DNA of 64,000 nucleotides from Rhyacophila brunnea (lineage: Eukaryota; Arthropoda; Insecta; Trichoptera; Rhyacophilidae). The translations under genes were made by a program, and so were the position numbers. Below the pieces are notes generated by a model. That model saw only the letters and a list, made by a program, of their open reading frames with translations. It was not told the origin of the DNA and did no database searches. Below, piece by piece: positions 1 through 12,827 of the stretch (the stretch's first letter is position 1; each line of letters begins with the position of its first letter). Location: the NCBI GenBank assembly GCA_022495005.1, contig JAGYXB010000654.1:1-64000 (forward strand). The letters run 5' to 3'.

Positions 1-619
1 CAAATGTCAATAACCTTTTGTCAAATCAAAAACAACGCCGAATTGATTTCATTTTTCAATAAGGTAAGTTTCCAGCGCACCCTCAAAAATTACAATCCAA
101 AAAATCACCGGCCGCCACTGTTCACAATACTGATTGGTGACATTGTGATCGCTGCCTGTCAGGTGAGGTCACTGTGTTAGGTTACTTTGGGTAATGTGAG
201 GTCACATTAGTTTGGGCTAGCTCTGAGGGTGGAAGTGGAGGTCCATCGATGAGGGAGAGCAGTGTAGTGGACTCTCAGAATGTTATTCTCACAATTGTCG
301 TACAAATAAAACTCATTAGTAGAATTAAGTCTCTATATTATTTTAGCTCACAAGTGGTTACACACGTAATGTTTACATATTGTCAGAAAAACTTGGATAT
401 TATTCACATAAGTAACTCTCACACTAGAAGAATTATAAAACAAAATTAAAGTTAAAGCAATATTATGAGACGCTCAACCAGCCTGCGCTTCTGTTGCTGA
501 CTACACGCTGCTACTCGAGCCACCACCCTGACCACTGCATATACGCAACAGCCTACTGACCTACGAGATTGTCACCCAGTCTGTAATTTTCACAGCCGCC
601 TCCAACCCTTAGCTTGTTA
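1..619. other. unassigned AT-rich sequence
   Basis: No gene is supported here. The segment 160-225 repeats the short word GTGAGGTCAC twice in moderately GC-richer DNA. The ORF at 249-449 has no recognisable domain and looks like chance. Confidence 0.4.
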
Positions 620-1075
620 CATTATTCGTAGGATGTTTATCACATTTGAATGGTCAAAGACATAGATTATAATTAGTATCTTCAGAATTATCTTCAAATG
701 TGTTAATCTTGCCCATTTTTTGAATAATAAAATGCCTAATTCTTGTCAAATTTGGGATCACAGAGATTATCAATATAATTTTTTATCGTAAATATTTCAC
801 TATAATAATGTCGACATAAATTATACTGATGGTTTTATAAATGCGTTTAAAAATTAATAAATGTAAACAATCTTAACACCACTGCACACTTATGTACTGA
901 AATATGACTATATTCTAAAACATTAGAGCGAGAGGTTTAAAAGAATACTATTTTATGTAATATGCAGTCATCAAATGTTTAAAATAAATATAAAGAATAA
1001 TAAGGCTTCAAAATTATGTTCAGGCTCATGCTTTGAAAATAGAATAAAAGCTCCATTTTGACCCACGCTGAGCAC
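620..1075 (-). repeat. dispersed repeat family D, inverted copy
   Basis: This stretch is the reverse complement of sequence found again at 11675-12180 and 12405-12827, with a diverged relative near 30030-30640. Shared words include the one around GAGCGAGAGGTTTAAAAGAA (near 927) and its complement near 11855 and 12590. No coding capacity is visible, so it is probably a non-autonomous element or the tail of one. Confidence 0.6.
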
Positions 1076-1079
1076 ATCC

Positions 1080-2689
1080 GCCATATTATAATTTATAATA
1101 TATAACAGATTATATTTTATTTAAACAATAACTTGTTACAGTATGGTTTGATACAGTGAATTCAGTCGATGCGTCTTTATCTAAGGATGAATTTAAAATG
1201 AATCGAATGAATAAAACAAACATTGATATTATAGTGATTAATCAAATCTTTATCAAAAGCTTTATTAGACATTTATTGTACTGCTTACTAACACTTGATA
1301 ACAATAATATAAAGATAAGTTCAAATTGCGGGGCTATAACATTTGCTACTTGTAGACCTGTACCATAGATCGATTAAAACGAGGCAACTTTTAGTATACC
1401 TACCTACATTCTAATTAATAATTGCACTGATTCGCAGAATAGTATGACAAATTTTATTGTCCGGCATTGACACAATAAATAGCAGCATGATGTGCCCCGA
1501 CGTTATCAGCATTAATGAGTTTTTAACCTGACTTTAATTTCATACCCAGAGGTATTATGTAGCATTTCTGTATAATATACAATAAGCTCTATCCTATCGT
1601 AAGTTAAAATTTATATACTTACATTGTTTTAAATCCATGGAATAACATAGAAAAATTGATCCGAGTGAGATAGGTATGAACTTGTTTCTCTTATTAGTCT
1701 ATAATTTTGCCCAACCATTAGTCCATCGCAATCTACTTAGTAACTATTTAGTACTTCAGTCTCCATATGTATGTACCTACATTCAGTAATAATATATTAT
1801 CTGTTGGACATGTGAAACTAATTAATTATGTAGATAGTTGGAAGGAATTCCATTGCACCTAAATCTGTCCTGCAATTGATTTCTAATTGAATTGAAACTA
1901 ACTGCCGAATAATTGATGTAACATCATAAGCTATGAACCTTTCATGCGTTAGAAATAAATTAAATGCCCGACATACTTTGTTAATAAATTTGAAAACACA
2001 CCTAGTACAATTGAGTTTAGTATATTTTCCACAAAGTACCTTACAAGTATAATTACAGACCTATTCCAGTCAGTTATCTAAAAATACAATAAAATAAAAT
2101 GTATCAATTAACTGGTATTTAAATTGTACGTAATTATTATATTTTACTGTATCACAGTCCACCGTAAGCTGACGTACTGAAAAAAATACAGTATGGTATT
2201 GACATAAATAATTACAAGATAAAAAGAACTTTTTATATACCACGTTTTTTAATTTTTCTGTTGAATCGTATAAACTTGACTTGACTAGCTTAAACGATCA
2301 AACAAAAATTGTAGGTACTCGATAGAAATAATACTGAAATGTCATCTTGACATGTCATATTGATTTCCATAGTAACGCACGTATATATTAATAATTTAGT
2401 TGCTAGGACCCCTGACCCTTAGCAACCAATAATGGTGTCGAAATAACTTTTCATACCAAACAGAATTAACTGAAAACGAATTCAATTCTTCTTAAATATG
2501 GCTAAAAGTATTAAATAAATACATTGGCAATGTGTTCTGATATATTCTAAAAGTTTCAAATGTCTAGCTAGTCGGGAAGTAAGTTAAAAATCGATTGCAA
2601 GATTTGTACCGGACAAAGAACCACGGGACAAATAAGAATACGAGCTAAGAAAAACGTTGCAAAAATGACGCGTTGTTCGTGGAACCATT
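1080..2689. other. unassigned AT-rich sequence with a short dispersed repeat
   Basis: No gene is supported. Two pieces, near 2126-2175 and 2660-2700, resemble 14745-14790 and 14832-14870 (shared word GCGTTGTTCGTGGA), so an old dispersed repeat covers part of this stretch. The ORF at 1156-1368 has no domain. Confidence 0.4.
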
Positions 2690-2692
2690 ACA

Positions 2693-2862
2693 AATTTGCA
2701 GCGTCGTATGGGGAGCGGGATAGTCCCGACTCCTTCGTAGACTCATCACACTCACACTTTCAACTCTTGACACTCAGTATGCGGATACTTAGGGCGCTTA
2801 ACACTCCCGTTGCCATGAAGGACTCGCACTTTATTTAGGCCCTTAAATCATGGATACCCCAT
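2693..2862 (+). mobile_element. LINE 3-prime end fragment
   Basis: The words TATGGGGAGCGGGAT and GTCCCGACTCC, followed by GGGCGCTTAACRCT, match the reverse complement of 60425-60525. That region is the end of the ORF2 remnant and the 3-prime untranslated region of the R1/I-group LINE. It is therefore a short 5-prime-truncated insertion of the same family in + orientation. No coding domain remains. Confidence 0.55.
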
Positions 2863-4669
2863 TTATTATTATATACAGAAAAATCTACTTTTAGCTATTT
2901 GTAGATAAAATGCTTATGCGTAAAAATAAAAATGCACAAGTAGTTTAATTGAATGTTTTCTATATAAAATTAATTAATTTCCAAAGTCTGATCGATATTT
3001 TGATAAGACAGTGATAGGGCTATGTAAAAAGATATACGTTAGAGAAACCCACATCATAATTTTGTAAAGTGAGACACTATTATAAAATGTTATTTGTTAG
3101 AACAGCAAGAACAATTGATGTGTTTGTTCAATTTAATTATATGACTGATGCGCTCGTATAAAACCTCCCATAATATAACGAACCTTGAAGTTTAAAATGT
3201 TTACTGCATCTGACGATAAATGCCAAACTTACCCTTAATGTAATGTTATTAGTGTTCATTTTATCATGTTTACTTCGCTTCATATGACGTTTATTTCTCA
3301 ACACTTACCGGAAATTCCCGGTATCTCGGGCAGGTCATAAAAACCTTTTTACCCAGATTTAGAAGAATACAAACCCTAATTACAAGGTCTGTAAAGTTTA
3401 CATCAGTTTGTGGAACATGTGCATTTGAAAATATACCTACCTCGAGTGACCTGCACAAAAACGCACAGCAAGCGGTCGGTTTGCTTTGTGCCTATGAGTA
3501 CTTGCATATTCTACCTATATAATAAATTATATTGTAGTTATAAATTACTAATAATAACTTATGCCCGAAAAGAATATTTAGTCAGGGCATGCATTTCAAA
3601 TACAACTAGATATTATTTTGTTTATGAAGTATGTAGGTATACAATAGTCGCAGAAAGAATTTTTAGTATTTTCAATAGTATACACGACTTTCTCGTGGTA
3701 CGAACCACTATGCTTTCTTTCAGTTGGTTACGTCTAATGAATAATTGCTTACTGATATTTATTTTTATCTTTTTTATTTTATACAAAATAATATTAGTGA
3801 GTAGGTAGGTACATGTCTAAATAATTAATTATATTGAAACTGTTGCATTTACATGTAGTTATTATACTATAACATTAACTCCATGTTATTATGTCCCTGA
3901 AATCAGTGAATTTTAGTTAGGTAGGACTAATACATTTAAGATTACCTACTAATTATTAATTTTGCTTCTAATGTCATAAGTACGAAATAATAATATTTTA
4001 TTATAAAAATGTTATCATACTCAATCTGATGTAGGTATAAACATAATATAATATTATTTCTCTGCACCCCATGTCTGTAAAATCAATTCATTTTATGTTG
4101 GTATACCATTTTGGACTTAGGCCGTACATAATGGTATTGACTAAATTTAATGAAAATTGCAAAAAATACCTCTATCACATGTATAAAATGATTTTATGTA
4201 TTTTGTATATACCTATTATGTAGGTAATGTTATTCTTAATATTTTGCATTTCAGAAAGTGAGTATTTTTCTTAGAAATATAATAGTAGGTAGTTTTATTA
4301 TTTCGGTTGTTTTATATTATAATATAAAGTTATGAGTCACCATTTAAATTTTAATTGGATAATATTATGTAGATATATTCATTTGTAGTTTGTATAATAT
4401 GTTATGCTTAGAAAATTAAGTTGAAACGTAGTACAATGAAATAGGCGCAATGGGAAAACCACAGATTTAAAAAAACCCGCAATTTAACTGTACCTCCACG
4501 GTGGTGTGGAATTCAGTACAATTTTTGAAGTAAGGGGTCTTTCACACCGTTATCTTCCACCTAAGTAAATCTAAAGATTGTTTTATTATATGTAGGTAAG
4601 TATAATGTTTAGTATCTACAAAAATACACAAGTATTAAATTACGGTTACTATCAAATACATTAGTGATT
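2863..4669. other. unassigned AT-rich sequence
   Basis: No gene is supported. An ORF at 3410-3808 (132 codons) has a hydrophobic, Tyr/Ile/Phe-rich composition expected of translated AT-rich DNA and no motif. Confidence 0.4.
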
Positions 4670-4985
4670 TCCAAACATAATGTTATTACGCCTCCTTTTT
4701 AAAAAAATCGAAACTTGGCGCCTCCCCCCTTTATTTCATTAAATAATTAAGACACCTTTTTAAATAGTCAAAAATGTAGGCACTAATACAAAAATGAAGA
4801 AAATTTAAATATATAAATAATAAACAAGCTTTTACTACTTATATTATATTTATTCATTTTTAAATTAATTTGTTTTTCATGCGATGGATGTGTAAAAAAT
4901 ATTTTGCGAAAAGCGAGCCCCTAGGCCAGGATATTTGTCGGGCCCACCTACCTATCTCTGAGGTTAAGGGCAGTGTGGTACTATA
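4670..4985 (-). repeat. dispersed repeat shared with 49313-49400
   Basis: The reverse complement of the right end (near 4915-4985; CACTGCCCTTAACCTCAG, GATAGGTAG, GGGGCTCGC) resembles the + strand at 49313-49400 (CACTGCCTTTAACCTTAG, GATAGGTAG, GAGCCCCGC). No coding sequence is visible. The left part is an AT-rich filler. Confidence 0.4.
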
Positions 4986-5799
4986 ATGTAGTGTTTCCTA
5001 AATTATACACATACACGGGAGTTATCATTACATATATCAATCATGATATAGGTATCACATCAAACGTACAACTACCTACATATTTAATATATCATAGTTT
5101 TGAAATCAAATGATTGTTTTTACTATTAGAGTAAATTTGTAAAATAAATAATGGGGAAAGTGCATTAGCAAACTATCAAAGCGCTCAGTAAATAGATTTT
5201 GTTTGCTTCAATATATCTGGCGCAAAATCATTTAAAAGTGGAAACATAACGATTTTTTTTTAAATTTTGATTTCCAAAGCTCCAATTTTTTATGTATGCC
5301 TTCACTTTGTCTTTTTAAATCAGTCAATGCATTAGTGGTCCTTGCATTGATTTATTCACTTTTTTTAAAAATTTTAACTAAATAGACAAGTTTAACAACA
5401 GTTATCATTCGTAAACAAATTTGCCTCAAATTTCAATATTATGATTTGATCCTTGTATATCATTTTTTCACGAGATAGCCAGCACACTCAACAATAGTAT
5501 AGAAGTGAGGTATTAAAAAATTAGTCTACATATTATCTTCAGACAGGTTTACAAACAACGTTTTTTAGGACTGTTTTTATGTAGTTTATAACTAGCGGCA
5601 GTTTTATAAACTTTATTTGCAAACTGCAATCATGACGTGGCTTTATTTGTGTAAAACTTTTCGTGCCTCCCTTCGCAACACTGCGCACCTACCAGTTTGG
5701 CAATATATAATATGTATGAAAGTACATTTTTATGGAGATACAATATATTTATTTTAACATAGACTAGAAAACCTCTTGTTATGAAATTCTCGAAAGGTG
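4986..5799. other. unassigned AT-rich sequence
   Basis: Nothing recognisable was found on either strand. Confidence 0.4.
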
Positions 5800-6056
5800 G
5801 GTATATTATAGACTTACTACATGCGTATAGGTACACATAGCGTAGTGATCTAATTTTAATAATGTGTAATTATTTCAGCATAATAAACATAACATTAAAT
5901 AATTTTAGTGGAAACTATAAGATTGGATTATTTTTGTTTTTAATTATTCTAATATAAATATTTAACGTGTTTTGAAATCCGATTTTTAGGAATACTTTAT
6001 TACATGATACAATAAGATCAGTGTTTTCAAACTATATTATAGGTGAGATACCCGGC
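5800..6056 (+). repeat. direct repeat flanking the minisatellite, left copy
   Basis: This block aligns with 8462-8745. Both contain GCGTAGTGAT, TTATTTCAGCATAA, TTTAGTGGAAACTATA and CATGATACAATAAGATCA in the same order. The two copies bracket the minisatellite at 6318-8215, so the array probably lies inside, or expanded within, a larger repeated element. Confidence 0.6.
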
Positions 6057-6317
6057 TTCGCACAGGGTCGTTTAGTGGATACATTTACCTTAGATATTTA
6101 AAAAATAATAATGAAATTATCTTTTTAATATTAAAATATCTGTGTAATACAATATGACAATATGAAAGTAATTCTAATAGGAGTAAAGGTCAAACAAAAG
6201 AACAGTAAATTAAAATAGAATCCAAAATATGCAAACGTTATTAATAGTATTAATATGTAGTAAAAAATTCAAAATTGGATGGAACAAACAAACAACAAAC
6301 TTTGTATTTTATATAAT

Positions 6318-8215
6318 ACTAACCATCCCAGGTGTGCGAACAACAACTGAGAAAAATTTCATCGCAATCTGATGAATGTTATAAGAACGCATACGAATAG
6401 AAGAAGAAGAAGAAGATAATTGTACTAATTTAGAAACCTTTGCGGGTGTTGGCAAAATTACTGACGAAAGTTTTATTGAAATCGGACGAATGGAATAGGA
6501 ACGCATACGAATAGAAGAAGAGGAAAAATATTGTTGTACTGATTCAGAAATCTTTGTAAGTGTGGGCACAACAATTGTCGAAAGTTTCATTGCAATCGGA
6601 CGAATGGTATAGGAATCATACGAATAAAAGAATATAGAATAAAGACGATGAAGAAGAAGAAGATGGTTGCACTAATTCAGAAACCTTTGCGTGTGTTAGC
6701 ACAACAACTGACGATGGTTTCATCGCAATCCGATGAATGGTTTAGGAACCATATGAATAAAAGAAGATATAATGAAGAAGAAGAGATAGTTTTTCTAATT
6801 CAGAAACCTTTGCGGGTGTGCACATAACAACTCACCAAAATTTTATCGCAATCGGATGAATGGTATAGGAACTTTATAAATAAATGAAGATAAAATGAAG
6901 AAGAAAAAGAAAATGGTTGTTCTAATTAAGAAACCTTTTCGGGTGTTATCACAACAACTAACGAAGGTTTTATCGCAATCGGATGAATGGTATAGGAACC
7001 ATATGAATAAAAGAAGATATAATGAAGAAGAAGAAGATGATTTTTCTAGTTCAGAAGTTTTTGCGGGCATGCGCACAACAACTGATCAAAATTTCATCGC
7101 AATCGGATGAATGGTATAAGAACGCATACGAATAAAAGAGGAAGAAAATGGTTGTACTAATTCAGAAACCTTTGCAGGTGTGGGCACAACAACTGACGAA
7201 AGTTTCATTGCAATCCGATGAATGGTATAGGAACCATGCGAATAAAAGAAGATATAACGAAGAAGATGGTTTTTCTAATTCAGTTATCTTCGCGGGCATG
7301 CGCACAACAGCTGATCAACATTTCATCGCAATCGGATGAATGGTATAAGAACGCATACGAATAGAAGAAGATAGAACAGAAGAAAAGGTTGAAGAAAATT
7401 GTTGTACTAATTCAGAAACCTTCGCAGGTTTGGGCACAACAACTGACGAAAGTTTCATTGTAATCGGACGAATGTTATAGGAATCATACGAATAAAAGAA
7501 CATAGAATGAAGACGACGAAGAAGAAGAAGATGGTTGCACTAATTCAAAAACCTTTGCGGGTATTGCCACAACAACTGGCGAAGGTTTCATCGCCATCCG
7601 ATGAATGGTATAGGAACCATATGAATAAAAGAAGATATAATGAAGAAGAAGAAGATAGTTTTTCTAATTCAGAAACCTTTGCGGGTGTGCACACATCTTC
7701 TTCTTATTCGATGGCGCTACAGCTCAAGTCGAGCCCTGGCCTCCTCCACCGCTGTCCTCCAGCCGGAACGGCCCTTCGCACGTCTTTTCCAGTTCCTGAT
7801 TTTTAGTATCTGGTTGGCATCTTTTGTAACATTATCACCCCATCGTGTGCGTGGCTTTCCCACTGGCCTTTTCCCTCCTGGGTTTCCTTCGAGGATCTTC
7901 TTCGGTATCCGTGACTCAGGCATGCGCTGGACATGGCCTGTCCAGTTTAGCCTCTGGAGTTTTATGAAGTTGGAGAGTTTTGAATCTTTGTATAAGCGGT
8001 ATAGTTCCGTGTTGTACCTAATTCTCCACTCCCCATCATCATTCATGGGTCCGTATATCCGCCTAAGGATCTTTCTCTCAAAGCAATCCACCATTTTAGC
8101 TGCTTTCACATTTAGCGTCCATGACTCGCACCCGTAGTGCACACATCAATTCACCAAAATTTCATCGCAATCGGATGAATGGTATAGGCACACATAGGTC
8201 AGACAGACAGACAGA
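6318..8215. repeat. minisatellite, about 11 units of roughly 110-135 bp
   Basis: The core ATCGCAATCGGATGAATGGT and variants recur near 6360, 6475, 6588, 6722, 6846, 6974, 7099, 7210, 7325, 7460, 7591 and 8165. They alternate with AATTCAGAAACCTTTGCGGG, CACAACAACTGACGAA and a purine-rich GAAGAAGAAGAA stretch. Units vary in length because the GAA tract varies. The short ORFs on both strands are by-products of the period. The array is interrupted by a LINE fragment at 7697-8136. Confidence 0.85.
7697..8136 (-). mobile_element. non-LTR retrotransposon RT C-terminal fragment
   Basis: The - strand ORF 8142-7717 (141 aa) has the hallmarks of the region downstream of the RT domain in insect non-LTR elements: YGCESWTL, FERKILRRIYGP, DGEWRIRYN, IKLQRLNWTGHVQRM and GKRPVGKPRTRW. 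This is a family pattern, and only about the last 140 residues are present, so it is a 5-prime-truncated copy. The insertion is bounded by the direct repeat GTGCACACATC (about 7686-7696 and 8137-8147). In its own orientation it ends in an AAGAAGAAGA-like tail, as expected of target-primed reverse transcription. It sits inside one minisatellite unit. Confidence 0.85.
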
Positions 8216-8461
8216 ATTTCATTTTTATGTATAAGATATAGTCTTTAATCTGCGCGCAAGTGCAAGCAATAAGTTGACAAAGTTTTATCGCAATCGGATG
8301 AACGGTATGGCAGCGCATAAAATACGAACAAACAAACTAACAAATATTGATTTTTATATTATAGATTATAATCAGGGAATAGATATTGCAAAATTATAAG
8401 TATTTTTTTTATATACTAGGTTATACTAGGGAAATTATCTAAAAGTAGGTAAGATATATCT

Positions 8462-8745
8462 ATAGTCTTAGAGGTACAGACTTAATACGTGCGTATAAGT
8501 TCAAGTAGCGTAGTGATTTATATTTATTAATGTGTATTATTTCAGCATAAGAAACATGATATTAAAATATATTTAGTGGAAACTATACGATCAATCGGAG
8601 TATTTTTCTTGTTTAATTGTTCTTATGTAAGTATATTATTTTAATGTGTTTTAAAATACGATTTTTAAAAATACTTAATAACATGATACAATAAGATCAC
8701 AGTGTTTTAAAATTATATAGGGAATCGATATTGCAAAATTATAAC
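8462..8745 (+). repeat. direct repeat flanking the minisatellite, right copy
   Basis: This is the partner of 5800-6056. A shorter internal echo (AGGGAATAGATATTGCAAAA, near 8375, and AGGGAATCGATATTGCAAAA, near 8718) suggests further local duplication. Confidence 0.6.
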
Positions 8746-8798
8746 TATTATTTTATGTGGTGAACGTGATAACGCAAGTCCACACAGATGTTATCCTA

Positions 8799-9275
8799 CT
8801 TAACCAGAAATTGTCCGAGAGCTAAACATACGAAGGATGTTGAAATACATATCTACCTACATTTTTATTTCATGTGCTATCCAAAAAACATTATTATTGA
8901 ATAATATTTATTTTGAATGTGTAAGACCTATTACATAATTATTAAAAAAATAGGTACACATTGTTTAATTCTAATGCATATTTTAAAAAAAAGTGTAATA
9001 TAGTGATGTCTGTTTATTATAAAAAGAAAGTGACTTTTTATTAAAAGAAATGAAAATATAATTAATTATATTTTCATTTATTTTAAAATGGAATTCTACC
9101 ATTTACTTGGTTACTACTGCTAACTCAATTAATGACTTTTTATTACTTACCCGATTAGTTTAATTAATTTAGTCTGACACTTTTACAAACAAGTAACGCA
9201 ATTTTACTTTTATAAAAATAGGTAGGTACAATAATTATTGTTGGTAAGTAAAGCCACTGCAAGAAATAATTTATA
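8799..9275 (+). repeat. dispersed repeat, copy also at 40857-41200
   Basis: Long stretches match 40857-41200 in the same orientation: GAGCTAAACATACGAAGGAT, TATCCAAAAAACATTATTA and TAGTCTGACACTTTTACAAA. About 150 bp near 9010-9165, absent from the other copy, looks like an insertion and contains the palindrome AATATAATTAATTATATT. No coding sequence is visible. Confidence 0.6.
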
Positions 9276-9360
9276 TAAAAAAATATTATTAACGTAGAGA
9301 CACCCACACATTTTTTTATTCAAAGCTAGCGTCGCTGAGAAGATAGCAAAGTTACCGACC

Positions 9361-9954
9361 AGGGCTGTCGAAGACTAATTACTTATTTTTATGATGTGTT
9401 TTTAATTGTGTGCAATTTGGCGGAAAAATATAATATATAGATACAGTTGCTTACCATTCGGTTATCTAATGAGCTGGGTTTTGTTTAATCTTTTGCAGAC
9501 ATCCTACAGTTTTATTTTTTATCTTGCCCATCTCACGTAAGGATATCTGATATTATAAAAGTTACATAGTACAACAGTGTTTAAATCTAATATGTAATTG
9601 TACAGGTTTAATTAAAAACTATAACAAAATTAACATTTTAATGATTTACAGATTTTCCTATGCTATATCAACTTAATATCAATTTTAATGAGAGATACAT
9701 ATTACGATATATCCAAAATACACATCATCAGATAATATGTGAAATATTTTGATAAGCAAAAAATAAGAACAATACAAAAATAACATAACATAATCAGCCA
9801 GTCTTTTCATAATTATTTTAGATAAATGTTGTATGCCGTTTGACGCTTGGAATTATGTAATTATTCCATCTGTTCAGTAAGCCATTTTTAACTTTAAATT
9901 TGTAACTTTTTAAAACGTAAAATTAGATTGATATTATTTTGACAGCCCTGTATT
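9361..9954. mobile_element. possible hAT-type MITE
   Basis: The left end CAGGGCTGTCGAA and the right end TTTTGACAGCCCTG form a short terminal inverted repeat of hAT style. I see no convincing 8-bp target duplication (TTACCGAC versus TATTCGTT), so the limits are tentative. Confidence 0.35.
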
Positions 9955-10189
9955 CGTTCGGCTGGCTTCAGGTTACGTCGCATACATGTTATGTTTGAAG
10001 GGAATAATAATAATGATATTCATTCGCCCGAGAATTGTAATTAATAATTATTGCGTTTCTTAAAATAAATTCCCGATGGTTAGAGGTTTTTGAGGTTAGA
10101 CTGAATTAAAATGACGTCCTTTCGACTCTGAGATCATTCTCTGAATGAACTATGAATGACCTTGTTCCTGTTCATCGGGCTCTTAAGCA

Positions 10190-10690
10190 CTACGGTGTAT
10201 GGCTGTAGCATCAATCTCGTGCGGCTCCGTTTCGGGATGAAATGAGCACTTAAAATCACTTCTTTCAGACACGTTTATAGCGTCATGGAAGGTGGCCGTG
10301 CATATCCACGGCTGTACATACATGATGGGTGGTGGTGGGAAAACAACGTAGAATCTTGTCTACTAAATGGTTGATCTCCGATCGGCAGGTCAAATTCAAT
10401 ATGCGTTCAAAGCCAATATCCCCAAATGAAGTTGGCGAAGAATCACAATGTGATGATACAAACGACATCACAGAGAAGGGAGACTTACGTAATTACTCAA
10501 GCTGGTCCAACCAGCTATTGTTCAACATCGTGCGATCCGACCTTGCAGTGGCGAAGGGTAGGGGTAGGCTGTGGAGATCCGGCATAAATAGTGCACACTA
10601 AACTTAGTCATAATAATTATTTGTTTTCATTGAACTAATAATACAAATTGCAGATGGTGTTGGTCACTTCTAAAATGTAATTGAATCCTG
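10190..10690 (+). mobile_element. LINE UTR fragment plus dispersed repeat
   Basis: Bases 10215-10345 (TTAAAATCACTTCTTTCAGA and neighbours) match the reverse complement of 60240-60370, so this is a relic of the same LINE family in + orientation. The following part (10550-10690; GTAGGCTGT.GAGATCCG.CATAAATAGTGCACAC) matches 28370-28520. A 90-codon ORF at 10329-10601 is open but has no domain I know. Confidence 0.45.
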
Positions 10691-10716
10691 CCTAGGGGGA
10701 AACCATAACACTAGAG

Positions 10717-11322
10717 CAGTGGTTCTCACGTGAAATTTAACCGTGGCCGCACAATTGACATTGATATTTCTATGGAAAAGTCTGGTGGCCGCACCAAATT
10801 TCAAGAATTGAAAATTAAAAAAATTAAAGCTAAATTTTATTTACTAAAAAATGGATCAATTTATTTATAGACAAGTCCATTTAATAAAAGACATTTGAAC
10901 ATTTTAGTACATATCTATGTATTTATAAATAAGTAATGCAAATGGAAATTCCTACATACTCCTTTTTTCCAATGCAAGTCGCATGGCTGCTTCTAAGTTT
11001 ATATCTGTCAACTGGCTTCGATATTAGTTTTTTATGAAGTGCATTATACTGAATGATCTTTCACAGTATACAGTAGTAAGAAAAATCAACAATATTAATA
11101 ATGCAATTGTTACCAATTGTATGAATTGATTTGATTCTTGGTCAAAGTATAACTTCGTCCAAATTTTTTCAATCGTGGTATTATTAAAATGATTTTTAAG
11201 TACTTAGTCATGACTCTTTCCAATAACGCATATTTAACGTTAGACCAGTTAATTAAATTAAATACTGAACATAATGTTGGGGGCCGCCGCAAAACCCTCC
11301 GGTGACCGCACATGAACCACTG
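10717..11322. mobile_element. hAT-like MITE (606 bp)
   Basis: The ends are CAGTGGTTCTCACG on the left and the complementary CATGAACCACTG on the right. Subterminal GTGGCCGCAC and GTGACCGCAC are also inverted. The flanks CACTAGAG (10709-10716) and CACTAAAT (11323-11330) agree at 6 of 8 positions, as for an aged 8-bp hAT target duplication. There is no transposase, so the element is non-autonomous. Confidence 0.7.
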
Positions 11323-11330
11323 CACTAAAT

Positions 11331-11674
11331 AAAAGGTAGGCTATGGATATCCGAAAAAAATAGTGTATACTTTGTCGGTCAATCCTAAGTGTATTTTTTT
11401 TTTTAATTAAGTACCTTCTTAGTTTACTTATTTTCATGCGCAAACAATTTCTCACCAGAGAAATAAAACACCATGAAACAATTGCATGCATTAATTTTAA
11501 TGTTTTTGTATATTACTCCGAATTTCCGCGTAGGTACCCATATAAAATAATAATTTAACAATTATTCATCTAAACTAAAAGGTATGTCTGTTCTTCAAAC
11601 ATGAAACGAAATTTAAATGCCGTTGACACAATATAAGTAGGTATTTGTTGTTAATTTTGAAATACATTGGGGGG
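11331..11674. other. unassigned AT-rich sequence
   Basis: Nothing recognisable beyond a poly-T tract near 11393. Confidence 0.4.
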
Positions 11675-12180
11675 ACATGCTCGTCGAAGGTCAAAATTGA
11701 GTTTTTATTGTATTTTCAAACCATGATCCTGGACACTCCTTAAACGTTGTAGATAATCTATGTATATAATTTTGAAGCCTTATTATCCTTTATAGTTATT
11801 TTAAACATTTGATGACTGCATAAAGTATTTTTGTTACATAAAATAGTATTCTTTTAAACCTCTCGCTCTAATGTTTTAGAATATAGTCATATTTCGGTAC
11901 AGAACTGTGCAGTGGTGTTAAGTTTATTTACATTTATTAATTTTTAAACGCATTTATAAAACCATTAGTATAATTTATTACGAGATAATTTTTGTAAAAT
12001 ATTCACGATAAAAAATTATATTGACAATCTCTGCGATCCCAAATTTGAAAAGAATTAGGCATTTTATTATTCAAAAAATCGGCAAGATTAACAAATTTGA
12101 AGATGATTCTAAAGATATTTATTATAAGATATGTCTTTGACCATTCAAGTGTGATAAACATCTTATGAATAATGATTGCT
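11675..12180 (+). repeat. dispersed repeat family D, copy 2
   Basis: It begins near GACATGCTCGTCGAAGGTCA and runs through TTTTAAACATTTGATGACTG to TGACCATTCAAGTGTGATAA. The same order recurs at 12405-12827, and it is inverted at 620-1075. Confidence 0.65.
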
Positions 12181-12404
12181 TTATAATAATTATTGACCTA
12201 AGAATAAGGTTGTGTTTTTTTTGAAATACGCCATTTTTTTGTCATTCCCTAGTAATTAAGCTACAGCATACGGCCGTAGTCATAAATTGACAAACTATAA
12301 TTAAAGTAGGGAGTAAAATTATGTTAACGCGCGTGTTTGAACATGTACCTAACCGTTTTTTTTTTTATTTTTTTTAAACGGTACAAACCACATATTTTAA
12401 CGGC

Positions 12405-12827
12405 CCACGTGCTCGTCGTAGGTCAAAATGGAGCTTTTGTTCTATTTTAAAAGCATGATCCTGGACATACCTTAAACGTTGTAGATAATCTATTTATATA
12501 ATTTTGAAGCCTTATTATCCTTTATATTTATTTTAAACATTTGATGACTGCATAAAGTATTTTTATTACATAAAATGGTATTCTTTTAAACCTCTCGCTC
12601 TAATGTTTTAGAATATAGTCATATTTCAGTAATTACATAAATGTGCAGTGGTGTTAAGATTTTTTACATTTATTAATTTTTAAACGCATTTATAAAACCA
12701 TCAGTTTAATTTATATCGACATTATTATAGTGAAATATTTACGATAAAAAATTATATTGATAATCTCTGTAATCCCAAATTTGACAAGAATTAGGCATTT
12801 TATTATTCAAAAAATCGACAAGATTAA
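12405..12827 (+). repeat. dispersed repeat family D, copy 3
   Basis: This is a direct repeat of 11675-12180, about 220 bp after it. It starts at GTGCTCGTCGTAGGTCAAAA and ends just where the orphan ORF at 12828 begins, so that ORF could be part of a longer family member or of the insertion site. Confidence 0.65.

Noticed and set aside
3410..3808. 132-codon + strand ORF
   Set aside because: Composition is that of translated AT-rich DNA (Tyr, Ile, Phe), with no domain, no splice context and no conserved neighbour.
6318..8215. CRISPR-like regularly spaced repeats
   Set aside because: Whole units of 110-135 bp repeat with variable GAA tracts and no unique spacers, in a eukaryotic genome: a minisatellite.
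10640..10670. AG|ATGGTGTTGGTCACTTC as a displaced piece of the missing Arp3 exon (DSGDGVTHV-like)
   Set aside because: It lies upstream of exon 1 within a dispersed repeat also found at 28370-28520; no flanking actin residues.
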